A stretch of DNA of 64,000 nt from Rapana venosa (GCA_028751875.1 CM054158.1:10574320-10638319), one strand, 5' to 3'. Positions 9,661-23,228 are shown, numbered from the stretch's first letter. Program-made: numbers and translations. The notes: generated by a model not told the origin, from the sequence alone.

Positions 9661-12600
9661 ACCCCGGGGGGAGAACCCAAAATTTCCGGGAAAGAAATTT
9701 TCCCGGACTTAAAAAAAATCGAGGGCTTTGAATTTTTGGGGGCTTTTAACAAAAAGACCAATCGAAAATATAAATTCCAAAAAAAATTTTTAAAAAAAAA
9801 TTTAATTTCCAGCGTAATTTCAGGCCCCCGTTTCAACAACACCCCTATGGAAAAACTTTCCCCGGTGTACAAAATAAATTAAAGCTTTTATTTTTTGTTT
9901 TTTCAAGTTACCTTTAAAACCCATAACACCAAATTTTATTTTTATTTTTTACTCTGGCTTTTTAAATCTTTTTTATTTTGACAACACACCCCCTTTAATA
10001 AAAAAACCCAGCCTTACCCAAAAAGTCTTACCATTCCCCCTCTCTTGCTTTTCCCCCAAATGTTGTCCCCAAAAAAGAAATTTTGTCAACCCTCTTTAAA
10101 AAATTCCCCAAAAAACGCGGTTTTCCCTACCTTTGAAGGGCCCTTTCCTTACACTCCTTAAATTTTCCCCCCCGGCACTCGAATAATTTCCTGGAAAAAA
10201 AAATTCCCAACCACCCACCCCCTTTTAATCCTCAGGGTCCGGGTCCTCCCCGGAATTTTGAAAATTTTAATTGACCCCTCTCTTTCTTCCCAAAAACCCC
10301 TATTATTGGAACACTTTTAAAAAATTTCCAGCCCCCCAAGACATTTTTCCAAAAACCTAAGTTTCAAACCCCCCCCGTTTTCTATTTTTGGGCACGTCAC
10401 CCGGAATGAAGGGGAAAAATTCCCCCTTCCCCAGCTGTTTTGCTTTAAAACCCCCACAAGCTTTTTTTCCCTCAATTTTCCCCCCCCCTTTTTTAAAAAT
10501 TTTTCTGCACTGCTTCTATCTCCTGCGGGGCTGTTTCCAATGCATGATGAGGGAAAAAAGCAAATAAAAATTTGGGCCCAAACACCATCAGAGAATATGG
10601 TCACAGATAAAATCCGGATTTGTTGAAAAAACAAAGTGAATGGAGTGTCCATATAAAACGGAGCAGGTAAAATACAGAGGATCACCAAAAGATCAAGAAA
10701 GAAAAGTAAAAGGCCAAAGAAAAATGGATTAAAGAAAAAATTTGTCAGATATGGGAAGAAAATGTGTCTAAAGAGAAAAGCAGGGGGTTATCAAATTTTT
10801 TAAAAGAGCTCACACAGCAGAAGCTGCAAGAACAACGACACAAAGACAAAGACGGGAACCCCCTCCAGAAAAAAAGAAAACGTTAACAGTTTTGGACAGA
10901 ACACTGTTCAAGCTTTTAAACCCAAAGACCAAGGGGCCCCCTGTGCATTTAACCCAGACCACCCCCAGAGGATGTGACTTCCTACCCTTTGGGGAAAGGG
11001 AAGGGTTGGGGGCACCCTTTTAAAATTGTGAAAAAAGGGGAAAGTGCAGGTTTGACAACACCCCAAAAGGTGATCAAACACAGGGGACAACTGGGATAGA
11101 TATCCCCCCAGAATTTGCAAAAAGATCGGGGAAAAACCGGGGGAGTGGCCAACCCCTTTGGGAAACCCAATCACCCCATCATTATGCCCCCCAAGGGGGA
11201 AGGGGCCAATCTCCCGCAATCCCCAAAAACAAATCGAAAAACCCGCCTATAGCCATGCCAGTAAATGTTAAAGTAATTTTGGAAGAAAAAAAACCCCAAC
11301 GGGTTGGGGAAGTGACCCATGCCAAAAGAAAGGAGGTTTCCCCCCAAACAAAATTCCCACAGAACAAATTTTAAAAACCCGGGGTTTCTTGTGAAAAATT
11401 ACGCCAGCACCAAAAAGAAACTGTACCCAAGTTTTTCACAGATTTTAAAAAAGGGCCTTTTTGCCCAAGTATGGCAAAGTTTAGGGCCAAAATGAAAAAA
11501 GTAAAACATAGGGTCAAGGATCACCCAAAGACATCAAAGAGGTTTCCCAAAAAAGGTGGGTTTTTCAATTTACTTTCGGGCCCCTTTAAATTTGATTTTG
11601 GGGGGGAAAAACCCAAACTAGCGAAAGTGTTGCCCAAGGCACGGTTGGGAAGGTTTCCAAATACCTCCAGGGGGTAAAAAACATTAAGGTGTTCCTATCA
11701 CCACAGTTAAATGTTTTCCTTGAGGCAGAATAACTGATGCCTTTAGGGAAACCCACACGGCACAGCCCAGAAATTGGGGGGCGGACAATCCCCCAAAACC
11801 CTAAATTTTCCCAATGAATCGAGGGATTCGGGAAACGAACGGGAACGGGCCAAACCAAAAAGTCCAAATTTTAATAAAAACTTTCCTCCAGAAAAACCGC
11901 ATGGAGTTTCAGTGCCAAAAATAATCCCTCCCAAAGATACAGTCAGTGGAAAAGAATTTTAAAGGTTGTAGAACATTTCAAGAAACTTGCAGAATTTATT
12001 AGTGAAGGGGGTTTTGGGAAAGCCCGAAATCCTCGCGGCTAGCTGACAAACTTTTCCCCGCAATGGTGAAGCCCCAAAAACCATCGGGAAAAAAGACAAA
12101 AACAATCTCTCCCCGGGCCCAAAGGGAAGTTTTAAACCATTATTTTTGTCCGAAATCCTGACCCTTTTGGGGCCCACCCCAAAAAACCTCAAAAGAAGTT
12201 CCCTCCATTCCCTCTTTTTCTCCTTTCCCCGGGTTTTTGGTTGAGTTCAAACCCTGCCCATTTCACGAATTTTTTTCCTCCACTTTTTCCTTGGTCGCCT
12301 TTCTTCTTACTCCTTGGAAAAATGCCTTGTAAAACGCCCCCTTTGAAAGTCCTTTTGGATCTTGTGACAGGGCCCAAACCTTTTTAAAGGTTTAAACGTT
12401 TTTTTCAAAAACTTTTAAAAGGGTTTTCTAAATTGGGGTTCAAAAGGGTTTGGGCGGTTTTCTTTTAAAGAAACCTTTTCGTTGTTTTGGGCCCTTTTGT
12501 AGGAAAACCCAAAGATCCCCCAAAAAGGATCTACTCCACCCCCCCTGAATTTTTCCTCTCCAAATCGGGCAAAAAAGGGTCCATGATTTCACGGTTAAAA

Positions 12601-13624
12601 AAAAATTTAGGGATATGAAAAGGGAGGCTTTTAAGTAATTTTGGGAGTTAAGGAGATTTTTTTACCCTCCCCAGATGGTGTTTATTTTTCCCAGTGCGTT
12701 TTGTCTGTGAGCCCTCCCATATACTTCGGGCCCTTGGACCCCTTTGGTCGGGATACAAGGCTCCCAGGTTTTTTAAGGGCTTTTGAACTTTTTTTCCACT
12801 TTGTCTTTAAACCCCCTGTTATCAGTGCAAATTCCTTTGGTGTTTATTGGGCCCAATCAGTTTGGAAAATCTCGCATTTGTTTTCCCATCCCAAAAATTT
12901 TGGGGCCCCTTAGTAAGTTTTTCTGTTAGGCGGGAAAAGTTTTTTTTCTGACCTTTGTTTTTTCATCATTTGTAAATCTGCGAAGCGGGGGTTTGTAAAT
13001 GTTCTCCCCCCAAAATGTGATGATCCTTCTTGATTTTAAAAAGTGCTTAGCCATGTTTTCCCTAAAGGAAGATTTGAAAAAGGGGTGAAGGAGTAGAACC
13101 CCTTTCCCTTCCCTCCCAACCCTGTTTTCAAAACCATTCCCCAATGTTTTTTGTAGAAACCCCTGCAACGGGGGCCCTCGCTGTACAGCTTTTTTGATAA
13201 CACTGATCGGGTTTTGCTTTGGGTTTTGTTTGGTACAAATTCCCCGGTTGCCCAAAAGCTGCATCCCAACCCCCTTTGTAAAAATCCCTTCTTAAATTTT
13301 ATAAATACACGGAAAAAGGTCTTTTTTTTGATTTTTAAAGGGTTTACCGCTAAACATATATTTGGGGGGTTGAATATCTGTTCTGTTGTGCTGCCCCCTG
13401 TTTCTGAAACCTGTTTTTCCCTAAAAAAATTTTTTTGGTCTTGTTGGGGTTTTCAGTCTATTCAATATTATCTGCCAGGCCTTTGGGCTTGGGGGGCATA
13501 TGGGCTGATTTTTTTGGCGGTAATTTTTGGCTTTTTTTTGTAGTTTTCCTTTCTTGGGGAGGGGTTAAAAGATTTAAACTGTGCCCAGGGTTTGGCCATT
13601 TTCCTGTCTGTCTTTTTGCAAAAA
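9661..13624. other. corrupted, unassigned DNA
   Basis: Ordinary composition returns gradually, but short homopolymer runs (CCCC, AAAA, GGGG, TTTT) remain strongly over-represented. Open frames are short and shared by both strands. Positions 10.6-12.0 kb look more natural than the rest, but I recognise no domain there. I see no supported gene. Confidence 0.6.
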
Positions 13625-16019
13625 AAGACGCAATTTACCCCAATATGTCCCTTCCCAAAGGTGTTCTGCAAAAAACATAAAGTTTGCAAAACCACCCTGC
13701 CTTTTTTAAAACCCCACTATGAGGCCCCAACGCAAATTTTTTATTTTTTCCTGACCCTTTTCCAAATCCCCCCCCCAAAAGGGGAAACAAACATTTTTAG
13801 TTTTCAGCCTCAAATACCCGCCCCCCCGAACCCAAACGACACCTCCCTGACGCCCTCCAATGCAGGGGCCCCCTAAAGTAAAGAGGACCCAAACCCCTTT
13901 AAACATCCGCTTCCCAAAAAGGGTATCTTTGGTTTTTTTATCCCCTTTTTTTCGGGCGGATGTAAAGGGGGCGCCAACCTACCCTCAACCCCTGAATGAC
14001 GGTGTCGGGGAAACCCAACCCAAACCCTCCCAAAGTCAAATGATAGGCAACGCCCTACCCCTCCCCCCCGCCACCCCCCTTTCCCACCCAAGTGTCCGTC
14101 CCAAACTTCCCCCCACCCCAAATTTTCTGTCTGGGGTTACATTTAAAAAACTCGGGGTTGTGACAAATTCCCCCTACCAATTTTCCCCCACAATTAAGTG
14201 TTGTGTGTTTTGTGTTGTTGTGGGTTTGTTGGGTTTTGGGGTTTTTTTTGGTGGGGGGTGTGGGGGGGAGGTGTGGGGGGTTTGCATTTTACCCCTATGT
14301 GGGGCTTTTATTCGGAAAATAGGTGGGGTTTTTTTGTGTTTTTGGGGAGTGTTTTTTGGGGGTTGTGTGGTGTGTTTGGTGGTGTGTGGTAAAACGGGAT
14401 TTGTTTGCGTTCAACCTGCTTTCAGGGGTTAAAAAACACTTCCTTTTTTCCAATATTAGTTAGAATTTTCCTTTAACCATCTTCCCAAGGATTTTAACTC
14501 CTGGTTCTGCTCCCCAAACCCCCAAGGGTAAATTTTGGGGAAAAGGGGTTAATTTTAAACATTTTTTTCTTTTTCTTTTGTTGGAACACCCCCATCCAGT
14601 GCGGGCAGTGTGAACGGGGACAGTTTAATTTTAAATTATTTTTTCTTTTTTTCTTTTCTCGGGGACAACCCCCCAGTGCGGGCATGTGAAGCAAACAATG
14701 AAACGGGACAAAACCAGTAACAATCCCCCTGTCCCGGAAACCAAGCTTTCGGAAACAGGGGTTGAATGTGCCCATCACTTTCTTTCTTTTTCTTTTTTTT
14801 TTTTTTGACTTTCTTTTTTTTTTAATTTTTTTTAAAAAAATTCATTTTTTTCTGGGAAACCGGTCGGATTTTTAAGTTGTGCTTATTTTTCAAAAATTTC
14901 TGGCATTTTTTTATTTACAGGTTTTTTTTTACTGATTGCTGGCCTTCCCTTGGTTAAAAGGTGTTTTGGGGTTGCTCTGTTGTTATGGTTGTTTTTTTGG
15001 GGGGGTTTTTATATCTATCCCTTTCTTGGGCCCCCCCAAACCCACCCCATTTTGTGGAATTTTTTTTTTTCTTTTTTTCTTGTCTTTAATACTTTTAGTT
15101 TTTTTGAGTTTTTCACAAATTTTTGGGGGTTTTACGGGGAAATGGAAATTTGGCTTTTAAACTCCTTTTTCACCCTTCCCCCCAACTTTTAACCCCTATC
15201 AAGTTTCCACTCCCCCCTCCTGTTTTTTTTTTCTTTTGTCTCTCTTTTTTTTCCTTTATCTTCACCATTCTTGTACCCCTTTTAATACATTTCTCAAAAA
15301 AACTAACTTAAATTTAAAATGTTTCAAACACAATTCCAAGCCCCCCAAAAGGAATGGCTTTCCCAATTTGCCCCCAAAATTTTTAAAACCATTGAAATTT
15401 CCAATAAAAATCGAAAAATAAAACAAAAATTTCATCAAAAAAACCGGGGGCCAAACCCAAATTCAAAATACTGGGGGTTTTTCCCCGGGGGTAAAGACTT
15501 AAAAAAACCATAAAACACTGCCATTTCCACCCCCAAGGATAAAAAATTTTCATAAAAAAAAGGGACCCGGAAAAAACCCCAAAGAAACGGGGTTTTTAAA
15601 ATTTTAAATTATTAGTGAGTCCCCCCTTTTAAATTTTTTATAAATTGAATCCATTTTGGAACCCGAAGGTGTTTATAAAAAGGTGCGGGCCCTAATTTAA
15701 TAAGGGGGTTTTGCAAACAGAAAAACCCAACCCGAAAGAAAAAAATTGATAGAAAATTTTTAAATTCCCATGGGGAAACAAAGCCCCTTAAATTAAAATT
15801 TGGGAAATTTTTCTTAAAGGTGTTTAAAAAAATAGGGAACCAAAAGCGACAGCAAAAAAACCAAATTGGGCCCCCCAAGTTTTTTAATCATTAAATTCTT
15901 CACCAATTAAAATACTTCACCCATAAGTCCCCTCAAATTTTCTAACAAAAATTTTTGATCCCCATCTAGTACCCAAACCCCTTTAAAAAAACTTTAAAAA
16001 AAAAGTGTGCCCAATAACA

Positions 16020-18250
16020 AACTTTAGGGGCCACAACCCATTCGGAAACCACAAGGAAAAAAAAAAAGGAACAAAAATTTCCCCAAAAAGGGGGCCCAAA
16101 AAAATTTATAACCTATAAATTTTTTTTGCAAAATTTTAAATTTGGGGCACTTTTTTTTTAAAAGGGGGTTTAATCATTTTCCATGTTGGGAAAACCATTC
16201 TTTAAATTTACGATCCAAAACCGGGCCCTTTGAGTTCTGGAAAATTTTTCTAAAAACCCAAAACCAAAAAAAGCCCCATTAAAAAACCCCAAAAGGGAAT
16301 AAACATGTCCGCAAACCACCTTGTTTACAAGAAACTAGAAGAAGCCCGTTATCTTGGGAATTTTTTTTTTAAAAGAATATTTTTTATTATGGGAGGAAAA
16401 AAAAAATTAAAAAAACCCGGGGTAAACCCCAAAAAAAGGGCCCGGGGGAAAAGGGAAAATTTTTCCCAAAAAAAGAAAAAATTTTAATCCAAAACCAAAT
16501 TCAAAAATTTGAAAAGGAAGCAACCCAATAACAAAAAAAAAAAATTTAACAATTTTTCCCAAATTAAAAAAATTTAAAAAGATATTTCTGCTAAAAAAAA
16601 CCTAACAATAACTTCTTTAAAAATTTCTTCTAACAAAAATTTTAACAATGAAAAAATTCGAAAGCCCAATGACCCTAAAATAACTAAAAAATTCCCCAAA
16701 AAAAAAATATACCCCCCAAAACCCACATAAATTTCATATTGTTTTGGGGGTTACAAATTTCCGATCCCCTCAAAAAATTAAAGAAACGCGGGGGGTTTTG
16801 ATGGAAAATAGATGGCAAAAAATTTAAACTCTCACTCCAGTTTTTAAAGAAAATTCGACACAAAATCTAAACCTTTGCCCTTCAAAGAAAAAATTTTCCC
16901 CAACCCCCTTCAAAACTGCAAGGGGGGAATCCGATCTACTTTTGGGGGGGAAAACTTTAAACCCTAAAAATTTTTTTGCCAACTTTTCCTTTTTTAATTT
17001 TCCCTTTAAAAACCCCCTTGGGAAAAACAAAAAAAAACACATAATCCAAAACCCTTTATAGATAATTTAAAATTTTTCTTTCCCCCAAAGGAAATCTGGT
17101 TTTTTAAGAAAAAATCCTCGTCCCATACGAAAAACTAGTCTTTTTGCCAATTGGCGTCAAAATTTAAATGACAATACATTTTGGGGTTTTTTTTTGTAGT
17201 TTCATAAAAGCATTTGATAAATTTTGCCCGGGAAAAATTTAATTTAAAAAGCTAGACTATTTTTATAATCTTTTCTCAAATACTCTTAAAATTCTTGCTT
17301 CTTATCTTAAAAACCCAGGCAAAAATTGTGTTCAATAGCAACGTACTTTCCACACAAAAACCCCATTCATTAAGGATTTCCCAAAGGGGGATCCATTTTT
17401 TAACCAACCCCTCTTTTTCAATATACATAAATGCCCTTTCCCTCCCCTTTCAAATCTAAATGCAATTTTTTTGGGGGGACGACCAAAACCCTTTACATAA
17501 AAGGCCATATTCCCAATTAACCCTTTTGGGCAAAAAAAACCATTGCAAAATAGCACTGAGGGGGTTTTCTTTTTAAAATGGATTTAAAAAAAATTTCAAC
17601 CATGTCTTTACACCCCAAAAAAAACAAAATGGCATGTTTAATCAAAACCCGGGGAAAAAGGGGCGCCCCAAAATTTTAGCTCAAAAATTTTCCCCCAATC
17701 CTTAGTTGGAAAAGGAAACAAAAGGAACCCAAAAAGCTGCTTACCCAAATTTATAGGAAAGAAAAAAAATTTGAATGAAAAATTCCCCGCTGTACCATCC
17801 AAAAAATCCCATCTGTCCCCAAAAACAAGTCCCAAAAATTATTCCCAATTGACTAAAATCAAACATTTTCTTGACTTTTCTTTCAAGGAAACTATTTTTT
17901 TCAAGCTTATATAAAATCCCCCAATTTTTTAAAGCTAAACCCTGTGGGGTTTTGCTGGGGCAAAAAAATATAAAAACCCTTTTTAAGTCTGTAAAAAACG
18001 TCTCTTAAATTTGGTTCGTCAAAAAAGGGAAAGTCCCAATAAAGGGGGTTTATACTCAGTTAAAAATTTTTCCCAACCCCCAAAGCCAAAAGTTTTAAAA
18101 CAAAGGAAACCAAGAGGGTTTAAAGAAAAATGAAAAGAAATTTTCCCCACCAAAAAAAGAAATTTTCCCTTTTGGAAACTACCCCAAAAGAAACTGAAAA
18201 ACCCAATTTTTCCCAATCCAAGAATAGAATTCAAATTTACCCTTATTTTA
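16020..18250 (+). pseudogene. corrupted LINE-2 copy within the degraded rendition
   Basis: CTAGAAGAAGCCCGTTATCT at 16336-16355 matches the KALEEA region of LINE-2 at about 36.27 kb. ACCCCATTCATTAAGG followed by GGGGGATCC at 17.36-17.40 kb matches its GVxQGS motif region. AATATACATAAATGCCC at about 17.42 kb matches LYINDL. No frame stays open. It adds no information beyond showing that the rendition keeps the LINE-2 continuity across the position where the exact repeat ends at 36979. Confidence 0.7.
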
Positions 18251-18439
18251 AACGGGGGCCCTTTTTTCTTTTTGGAACCCCCCCTTTACTCATGAAGCAA
18301 CACCAATCATTAACAATCTTCAAAAAGTCATTTTTTTCACCCCAATTGATGCTTTCAAAAAAAAAATTTCCAAAAAATTGATTGTTGGAAAAAAAAGTAA
18401 ATATATCCCCCCCTACATTATTCCAAAATTTTTTTCCTT

Positions 18440-18540
18440 TTCCCTCCCCCTCCCCCGCCCCCTTCCCGCTCCTCCCCTCTCTCCCTCTCTCTCTCCCCTC
18501 TCTCTTCTCTCTTTTCCTCCTCTTCCCCCTTCTCCTCTAT
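18440..18540 (+). repeat. CT-rich microsatellite
   Basis: C/T-only tract with CTCTCTCT runs, the counterpart of 38.33-38.40 kb. The G/A-only minus-strand frame here is not a gene. Confidence 0.85.
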
Positions 18541-19754
18541 TTTTTCCCCCAAAGGGCCAAATTTTGGAAATTTAAAACCCCATTTCAGATTTTTGGGTTT
18601 CCCAGGTTCTCTTCTCATAAAGAGAGGGAAAGTGATTTTATAATCTTTTTAAAAAGTATTTGTAAAAATGGCAGTTTTTTTAAAAATTTTAAAGATGTTT
18701 TACTGTTTCGTGTGGGGCTTTTACAAAGCAAGAGTTAATGTTTTCCCTCTTTAACCCAAAATGTGAAAAGTTTATAGGGGAAAAATACCCGAAAAATTTT
18801 TCCATTTTTTTAAAAACAATTTGAAAATGAAGCCCAACTTTCAAACAAATTTTAACTTTACTAAAAACCCCTTAAGAGAAAAGTTTTTAAACAAATGTAT
18901 CAATGAAAAGGGGAAAGTCAGGGTCTGAGCACCTCGCTTTTCCCCCCCAAGTTAAGCGGGGGCGAGCGTTGGTTTACCATTTGGGTAAAGGGTTTCCCCC
19001 GTTTCCCGGGCCTTTGGCTTAAAACCCTTTTCCCCCCATTTTTCCCCCAGTTTTAAAATTGGTTTAAAACCTGCCCCTTTTAGGGGTTAAGGTAAGGGTT
19101 AAACCCGGGGAGGGAGGAGGAGAGGCGCCGGCCCTCACAAATGCGGGCCACAAAGAAGTGGGGTCTTGACGCTCCTCCCCACGCCCTTTTTAGGTTAGGG
19201 AATTCCTTTATTTTCCCCCCTTCCTTTACAATGTACCATTGACAGATTTTTAAAAGGGGTAAGAAAGGGGTTGGGGTTAAAAACCATAGTTTGTCTATTT
19301 ACTTTTTCCCTTCTATAAAAAAAAGGGAAAAAACAATGTTGGCGCAAAAATTTTAAAGGGAAAACTGTTTCGTTTTTAAAATATAAAAAAAAAGGGGGAG
19401 GGATTTTTTTTTAGACGCATTTCTTCAAATGATTGGGTTTTTAAAATGTTTAAAAAGGGGTTTATAACCCCAAGAAATAGAATTTTAGGGTTGTTTTTTT
19501 TGGTTTTCCCGTCATAAATTTTTTTAAACAACTTTTTTTTTAAATTTTGGGGTTTAGGGTATTATTTGGGGTTTTTTTTCTTCTTAATCAGTCAAAAACC
19601 CAATTTTTTTGTTTGTGCTTTTTGCTTTGCCAATGTTTTAAAATGAATGAACCCTTTGGTTTTACCCCAAGCCCAAAAAATGTATTGTGGCCCAAAGGCC
19701 CAATGTCCCTTTTTAAATCTTTTCCCAAAATTTTCCAGACTTCAGAGTTCTCCC

Positions 19755-19858
19755 CCTTTTTTCTCTCCCCTCCCCTTTTTCCCAAATCTCTCCCCTCCTC
19801 CTCTCCTCTCCCTCTCTCTCTCTCCTTCACTCTCTCCTCCCCTTCCTCCCTTCTTTTT
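19755..19858 (+). repeat. CT-rich microsatellite
   Basis: Second C/T-only tract of the degraded rendition (CCCTCTCTCTCTCTCC). It has no exact counterpart in the cleaner rendition, where CT tracts are fewer. Confidence 0.85.
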
Positions 19859-20094
19859 TAAGGTAAATGCCCTTTAAAAATTTTCGCATTTGGATTTTTG
19901 AAAAATTTATTTCTAAACATGATTTTTTCCACAAACCTAAACTTTAAAATGACCGGGGGCCCAATCTAAACATGTTACAAGTTAAATCTTTGGAGGTGCT
20001 AATGGTGAGGGGTTTTAAAATTAAAAATTTAACAATAATTAAACCTTTCCAATAACATAAAAAAAAAAAGGTTTTAAATTTTTAAACGTGCTTG

Positions 20095-20228
20095 CTCCTC
20101 CCCCCTTTCCCTCCTCCCCCCCCCAAACACCCTCTCCCTTTTCTCCTTTTCTCTCTCCTTTTCACTCCCCCCCCATTCTCACTTCCCCTCCTCTTCTTTT
20201 CTCTCCTCTCTCCTCTTTTCTTCTCCCG
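20095..20228 (+). repeat. CT/C-rich tract
   Basis: C/T-only tract with long C runs. The translated serine/proline-rich frame reflects composition only. Confidence 0.85.
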
Positions 20229-20489
20229 AAGCTGAAATCAAGTCGAATGACAAACGTAAAATTAAATTTGGGGGAAAAAATTTTCCAAAAAAGGGGTGAT
20301 GTATTTTCTTTTTTAATTGCTAAATTTTTAAAAAATTAAAATTTTTTAATAAACATTGTTTAGTAATGTTTTTTTTAATAACATATGAAAAATTGTCCAA
20401 CCCCACACCCCCGTTTTTTCCTTTGTTTTTTGGGAAAGGCCTGTTTTAAACATAAAAGTTAAAATTCAAAGGGTTCCTGCATTCCAGAA

Positions 20490-20575
20490 GTCTTTTCTCT
20501 TTTTCTCTCTCTCCTTCTCCTTCCTCTCCTCCCCTTCTTTTCCCCTCGTTTTTCTCTCTCCCCTTTTCAAACTAT
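20490..20575 (+). repeat. CT-rich microsatellite
   Basis: C/T-only tract (CTCTCTCTCC runs) in T-rich corrupted surroundings. Confidence 0.85.
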
Positions 20576-20889
20576 TATATTATCTTATCAATTTTTTATC
20601 TTCCCTCTTCTCCCCTTTTCCTTTTTTTTTTTTTGCTTTTAGTTTTAAATCGTTTTGTTTAAAATTTATATTTTTTTTGAATGTTTTTTTTCAATTTTTA
20701 ATTTATTTTCCATTTCCCTATGCGTAATTTTGACTGAAATTTGGATTTAGGGGGAATGTTTCATTTTGTTATCATGTTTTTGAGGGGGGGGAAAAAAACC
20801 CCAAATTGTTTTTATAGAAATTAAAATTTGTATATGTCCTTCCCCTAGGGGCCAATACATAAAGTTTTTTTGGGATTTGATTTTGGGCA

Positions 20890-21130
20890 TTAAATGCAGG
20901 GTTTATGAGTCGTGCGCCGCCGGCGCGGGGGGTTTTGGGAACGGGTTTTTGTGAGGGGTGTTTTGTGTTTTGTGTGTGCGTGCGTGGGCGTGCTTTGCGG
21001 GGCCCCGTGCGGGCTTTTTGTTTTGGGGGTTTTGTTGTGGGGGTGTGGGGCCGTGCTTTTGCCCTGCGTGCGGCGTGGGTGTTTTTTTTTGTTTTTTGTG
21101 TGGGGGGGTGTTGTGGGGGAACGGGTGAAA
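20890..21130 (+). repeat. G/T-rich tract, counterpart of the GT microsatellite at 39.17-39.26 kb
   Basis: Runs of GTGTG and GGGG follow a CGTGCGCCGCCGGCGCGGGG block, which corresponds to the CGCGCCCGCGCGTG block at 39.18 kb. It is longer than its counterpart and homopolymer-inflated. Confidence 0.7.
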
Positions 21131-21499
21131 GGGGTTTCAATTTGGTTTTATATAAAATTTTTTTCTTTTGTATTGAAACTAATTGCGGGTTGCCCCCCTT
21201 TAAAAGACAAAGAATTTTGCCCTTTTTCTTTCTTTTAAGCCAAAATGAAGCTATTTACGGGGGTTTGTTCCCCTTTTTTTTATGGGGGTTTTGGGCTTTG
21301 TTTGGGATTTTTTTTGGTTTTTGATTTGGGGTTGTTTTTTTGGGGCTTTTTTGGGGGGGATAATTCTTTGCCCCTTTTCCCCCTTGTTGTTGTTGCCTTT
21401 TAATTTTTTTGCTCTTGGGTTGTTTGCTTTTTTTTTTGGGTTGTTTCTTTTTTTTTGTTCCCTTTCTTTCTTATTTGTTTGAAAATCTCTTTTTTCCCC

Positions 21500-21612
21500 T
21501 TTTTCTTTTTCTCATCCTCTCTCTTTTTTTCTTTTTTCTCTCCTTCCTACTCTCTCTCTCTTTTCTTTTTATCCTTTTCTTTTCTCTTTTCGCTCTCTTC
21601 TCTCTCTCTGGT
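21500..21612 (+). repeat. CT-rich microsatellite
   Basis: C/T-only tract with CTCTCTCTCTC runs. It corresponds in position to the TCTCTCTCT run at 39.65 kb but is longer. Confidence 0.8.
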
Positions 21613-21814
21613 TTTTTGGTGAAAATTTTGGTGGGGTTTTTTTGGGGTAGATGTTTTTTTTTCGTAAAACTGTTTAAGTGTATTGAATGGGCTTTTAATT
21701 TTATTTCTTTAACTATATACCTTAAGGGGGGGGGACTGGATTTAAAAAAGCCAGGGGTGTTTTATTAAATTTAAATCTTTCGAAAAAAAAAAAAATTGTC
21801 ATTGTTTGTTCATT

Positions 21815-21895
21815 TCTTTCTCTCTTCTCTCTCCCCTTCTCCTCCCCTTCTCTCTCCTTTTTTCTCTCTCTCTCTCCTTCCCCTCCCTGTCCCTA
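21815..21895 (+). repeat. CT-rich microsatellite at the end of the degraded rendition
   Basis: C/T-only tract. To its right (21.90-22.12 kb) lies unmatched G/C-rich DNA, so the homology to 39.9 kb appears to stop about here. Confidence 0.8.
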
Positions 21896-22095
21896 TTTTG
21901 TATGGAAAAGAGAGAGGGGGGGGGTTGCAGTAAAAAGGGGGGGGTTATTGGGAACTGTTTTTGTGGAAGGGAAACAGGGAAGGGGGGGTCCCGGGCGAGG
22001 CCCCCCGGCCCCGGGTTCCGCCCGCCGGGGTTAGCAAAAGGGAAACCCAGCAGACCCTCACAGCTGACCGGGACTGCATTTTGGGGAAAGATCAC

Positions 22096-22530
22096 ACACC
22101 AACTCACCCCCACACACACCCACACAAAACACAAAATCACACACACATCACAACCCCCGAATTCCAATTTTTTTTTTAAACCCACGTCCCATCCCCCTTT
22201 ATCTCTCCGTCTCTCTCGCTTTTTCCCCTCTTGCTTTTTAAAATAATAATAAATAAAAAAAAAATTTTAAAAATAATATAAAAATGGAACTTAAAAAGCG
22301 CAATATTTTGAAAAGCCCAAATCAAAGCGCATGCATTCAAACCTAATCTTAGTAAATACAACCAATGACAAATAATCAATAGTTAAACAATTTTACAAAC
22401 AGGGTTTACGGGGCAGCCCAAAATCTAGGGAAAAAAAATTGGAATGGGTCAAATTTTTTTCCCAAAAGCACACACACACAACAACACACCACACACACCC
22501 ACACCCCACCACACACACACAACAAAGGGG
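22096..22530 (+). repeat. CA-rich microsatellites in AT-rich DNA
   Basis: CACACA-type runs occur at 22.09-22.16 kb and 22.47-22.53 kb. AT-rich sequence without recognisable genes lies between them. Confidence 0.8.
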
Positions 22531-23228
22531 TAATTTACTTTAGCAGGTTTGTTTGGAAACATGGGTTGGAGGGGGGGGGAAAGATTCTGTTTATGGGGGA
22601 CGGAGGGGGGAAAATCTGGGTTTGAAAAAAAATATTCTGACAAATTTAAAAAGGTCATACTGGGTTTTCTGGTGAAAGGGGCCTTTCCCAAGGTCGATGG
22701 ACCCGAAAAGAGAAAGAGCGGGGCCCAAACAGTAGTTTTGGTTTTGAATCTATTTTTTGTAGGCACAAGGTTTTTTCGCAGCAAAGCGGAGGGGAAGTGA
22801 AGGAGTGTACGGGTTAAAGACATTCAAGAGGAAAGGAAAGGGTGCATTTTTGTGGAGAAAATTTGGTAACAGGGGGTTTTACTGATTTTTATATTCTCCC
22901 TCTCTGTGGTACAGGCAGAAAGTGGAGAGCCCGCAAGAGGGGGGGAAAGTGCCCCGATTTTTTTTTTTCTGAAACAATCAGCTCCCGGGTTTTTTTGTTT
23001 TAAGTTAAAGGGGATGGTAGTATGGGGCGGGACCAGACAAAAGAGAATTCCCAAAGGGCCAAAACTAAAGAATGAGAGAATGACATTTTGGGTTTTGGGG
23101 CCCCTGTGGAAAAGGTATTTGAATTGAAAATTTTACCCCGTAACTAAAAGTTCACGCCCTGACAGGTCGGGGGTGATAAATTTTTGGCATAGAGAGTGTG
23201 TTGTCGATAAACCAACAACCTAGGTACT

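Larger units (their letters stand above)
13625..21790 (+). repeat. degraded rendition of the 32.9-39.9 kb locus
   Basis: Landmarks occur in the same order as in 32.9-39.9 kb: CCCAAAGGTGTTCTGC (13.66 kb; compare 32.92), the CCTCAACCCCTGAATGACGG block (13.98 kb; 33.24), GT-rich runs (14.19 kb; 34.04), CCATTCTTGTA (15.26 kb; 35.20), LINE-2 segments (16.3-17.5 kb; 36.25-37.4), CT-rich tracts (18.45 kb; 38.34), GCCAAAATGA (21.24 kb; 39.40) and an AAGGGGGGGGGACTGG block (21.72 kb; 39.77). Differences are mostly bases replaced by a neighbour, which creates homopolymers. I infer the same sequence with a failed consensus. Confidence 0.8.

Noticed and set aside
7850..9872. Several 70-175 residue open frames rich in K, F, G and P
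   Set aside because: They arise from homopolymer blocks in an artefactual stretch and are open on both strands.
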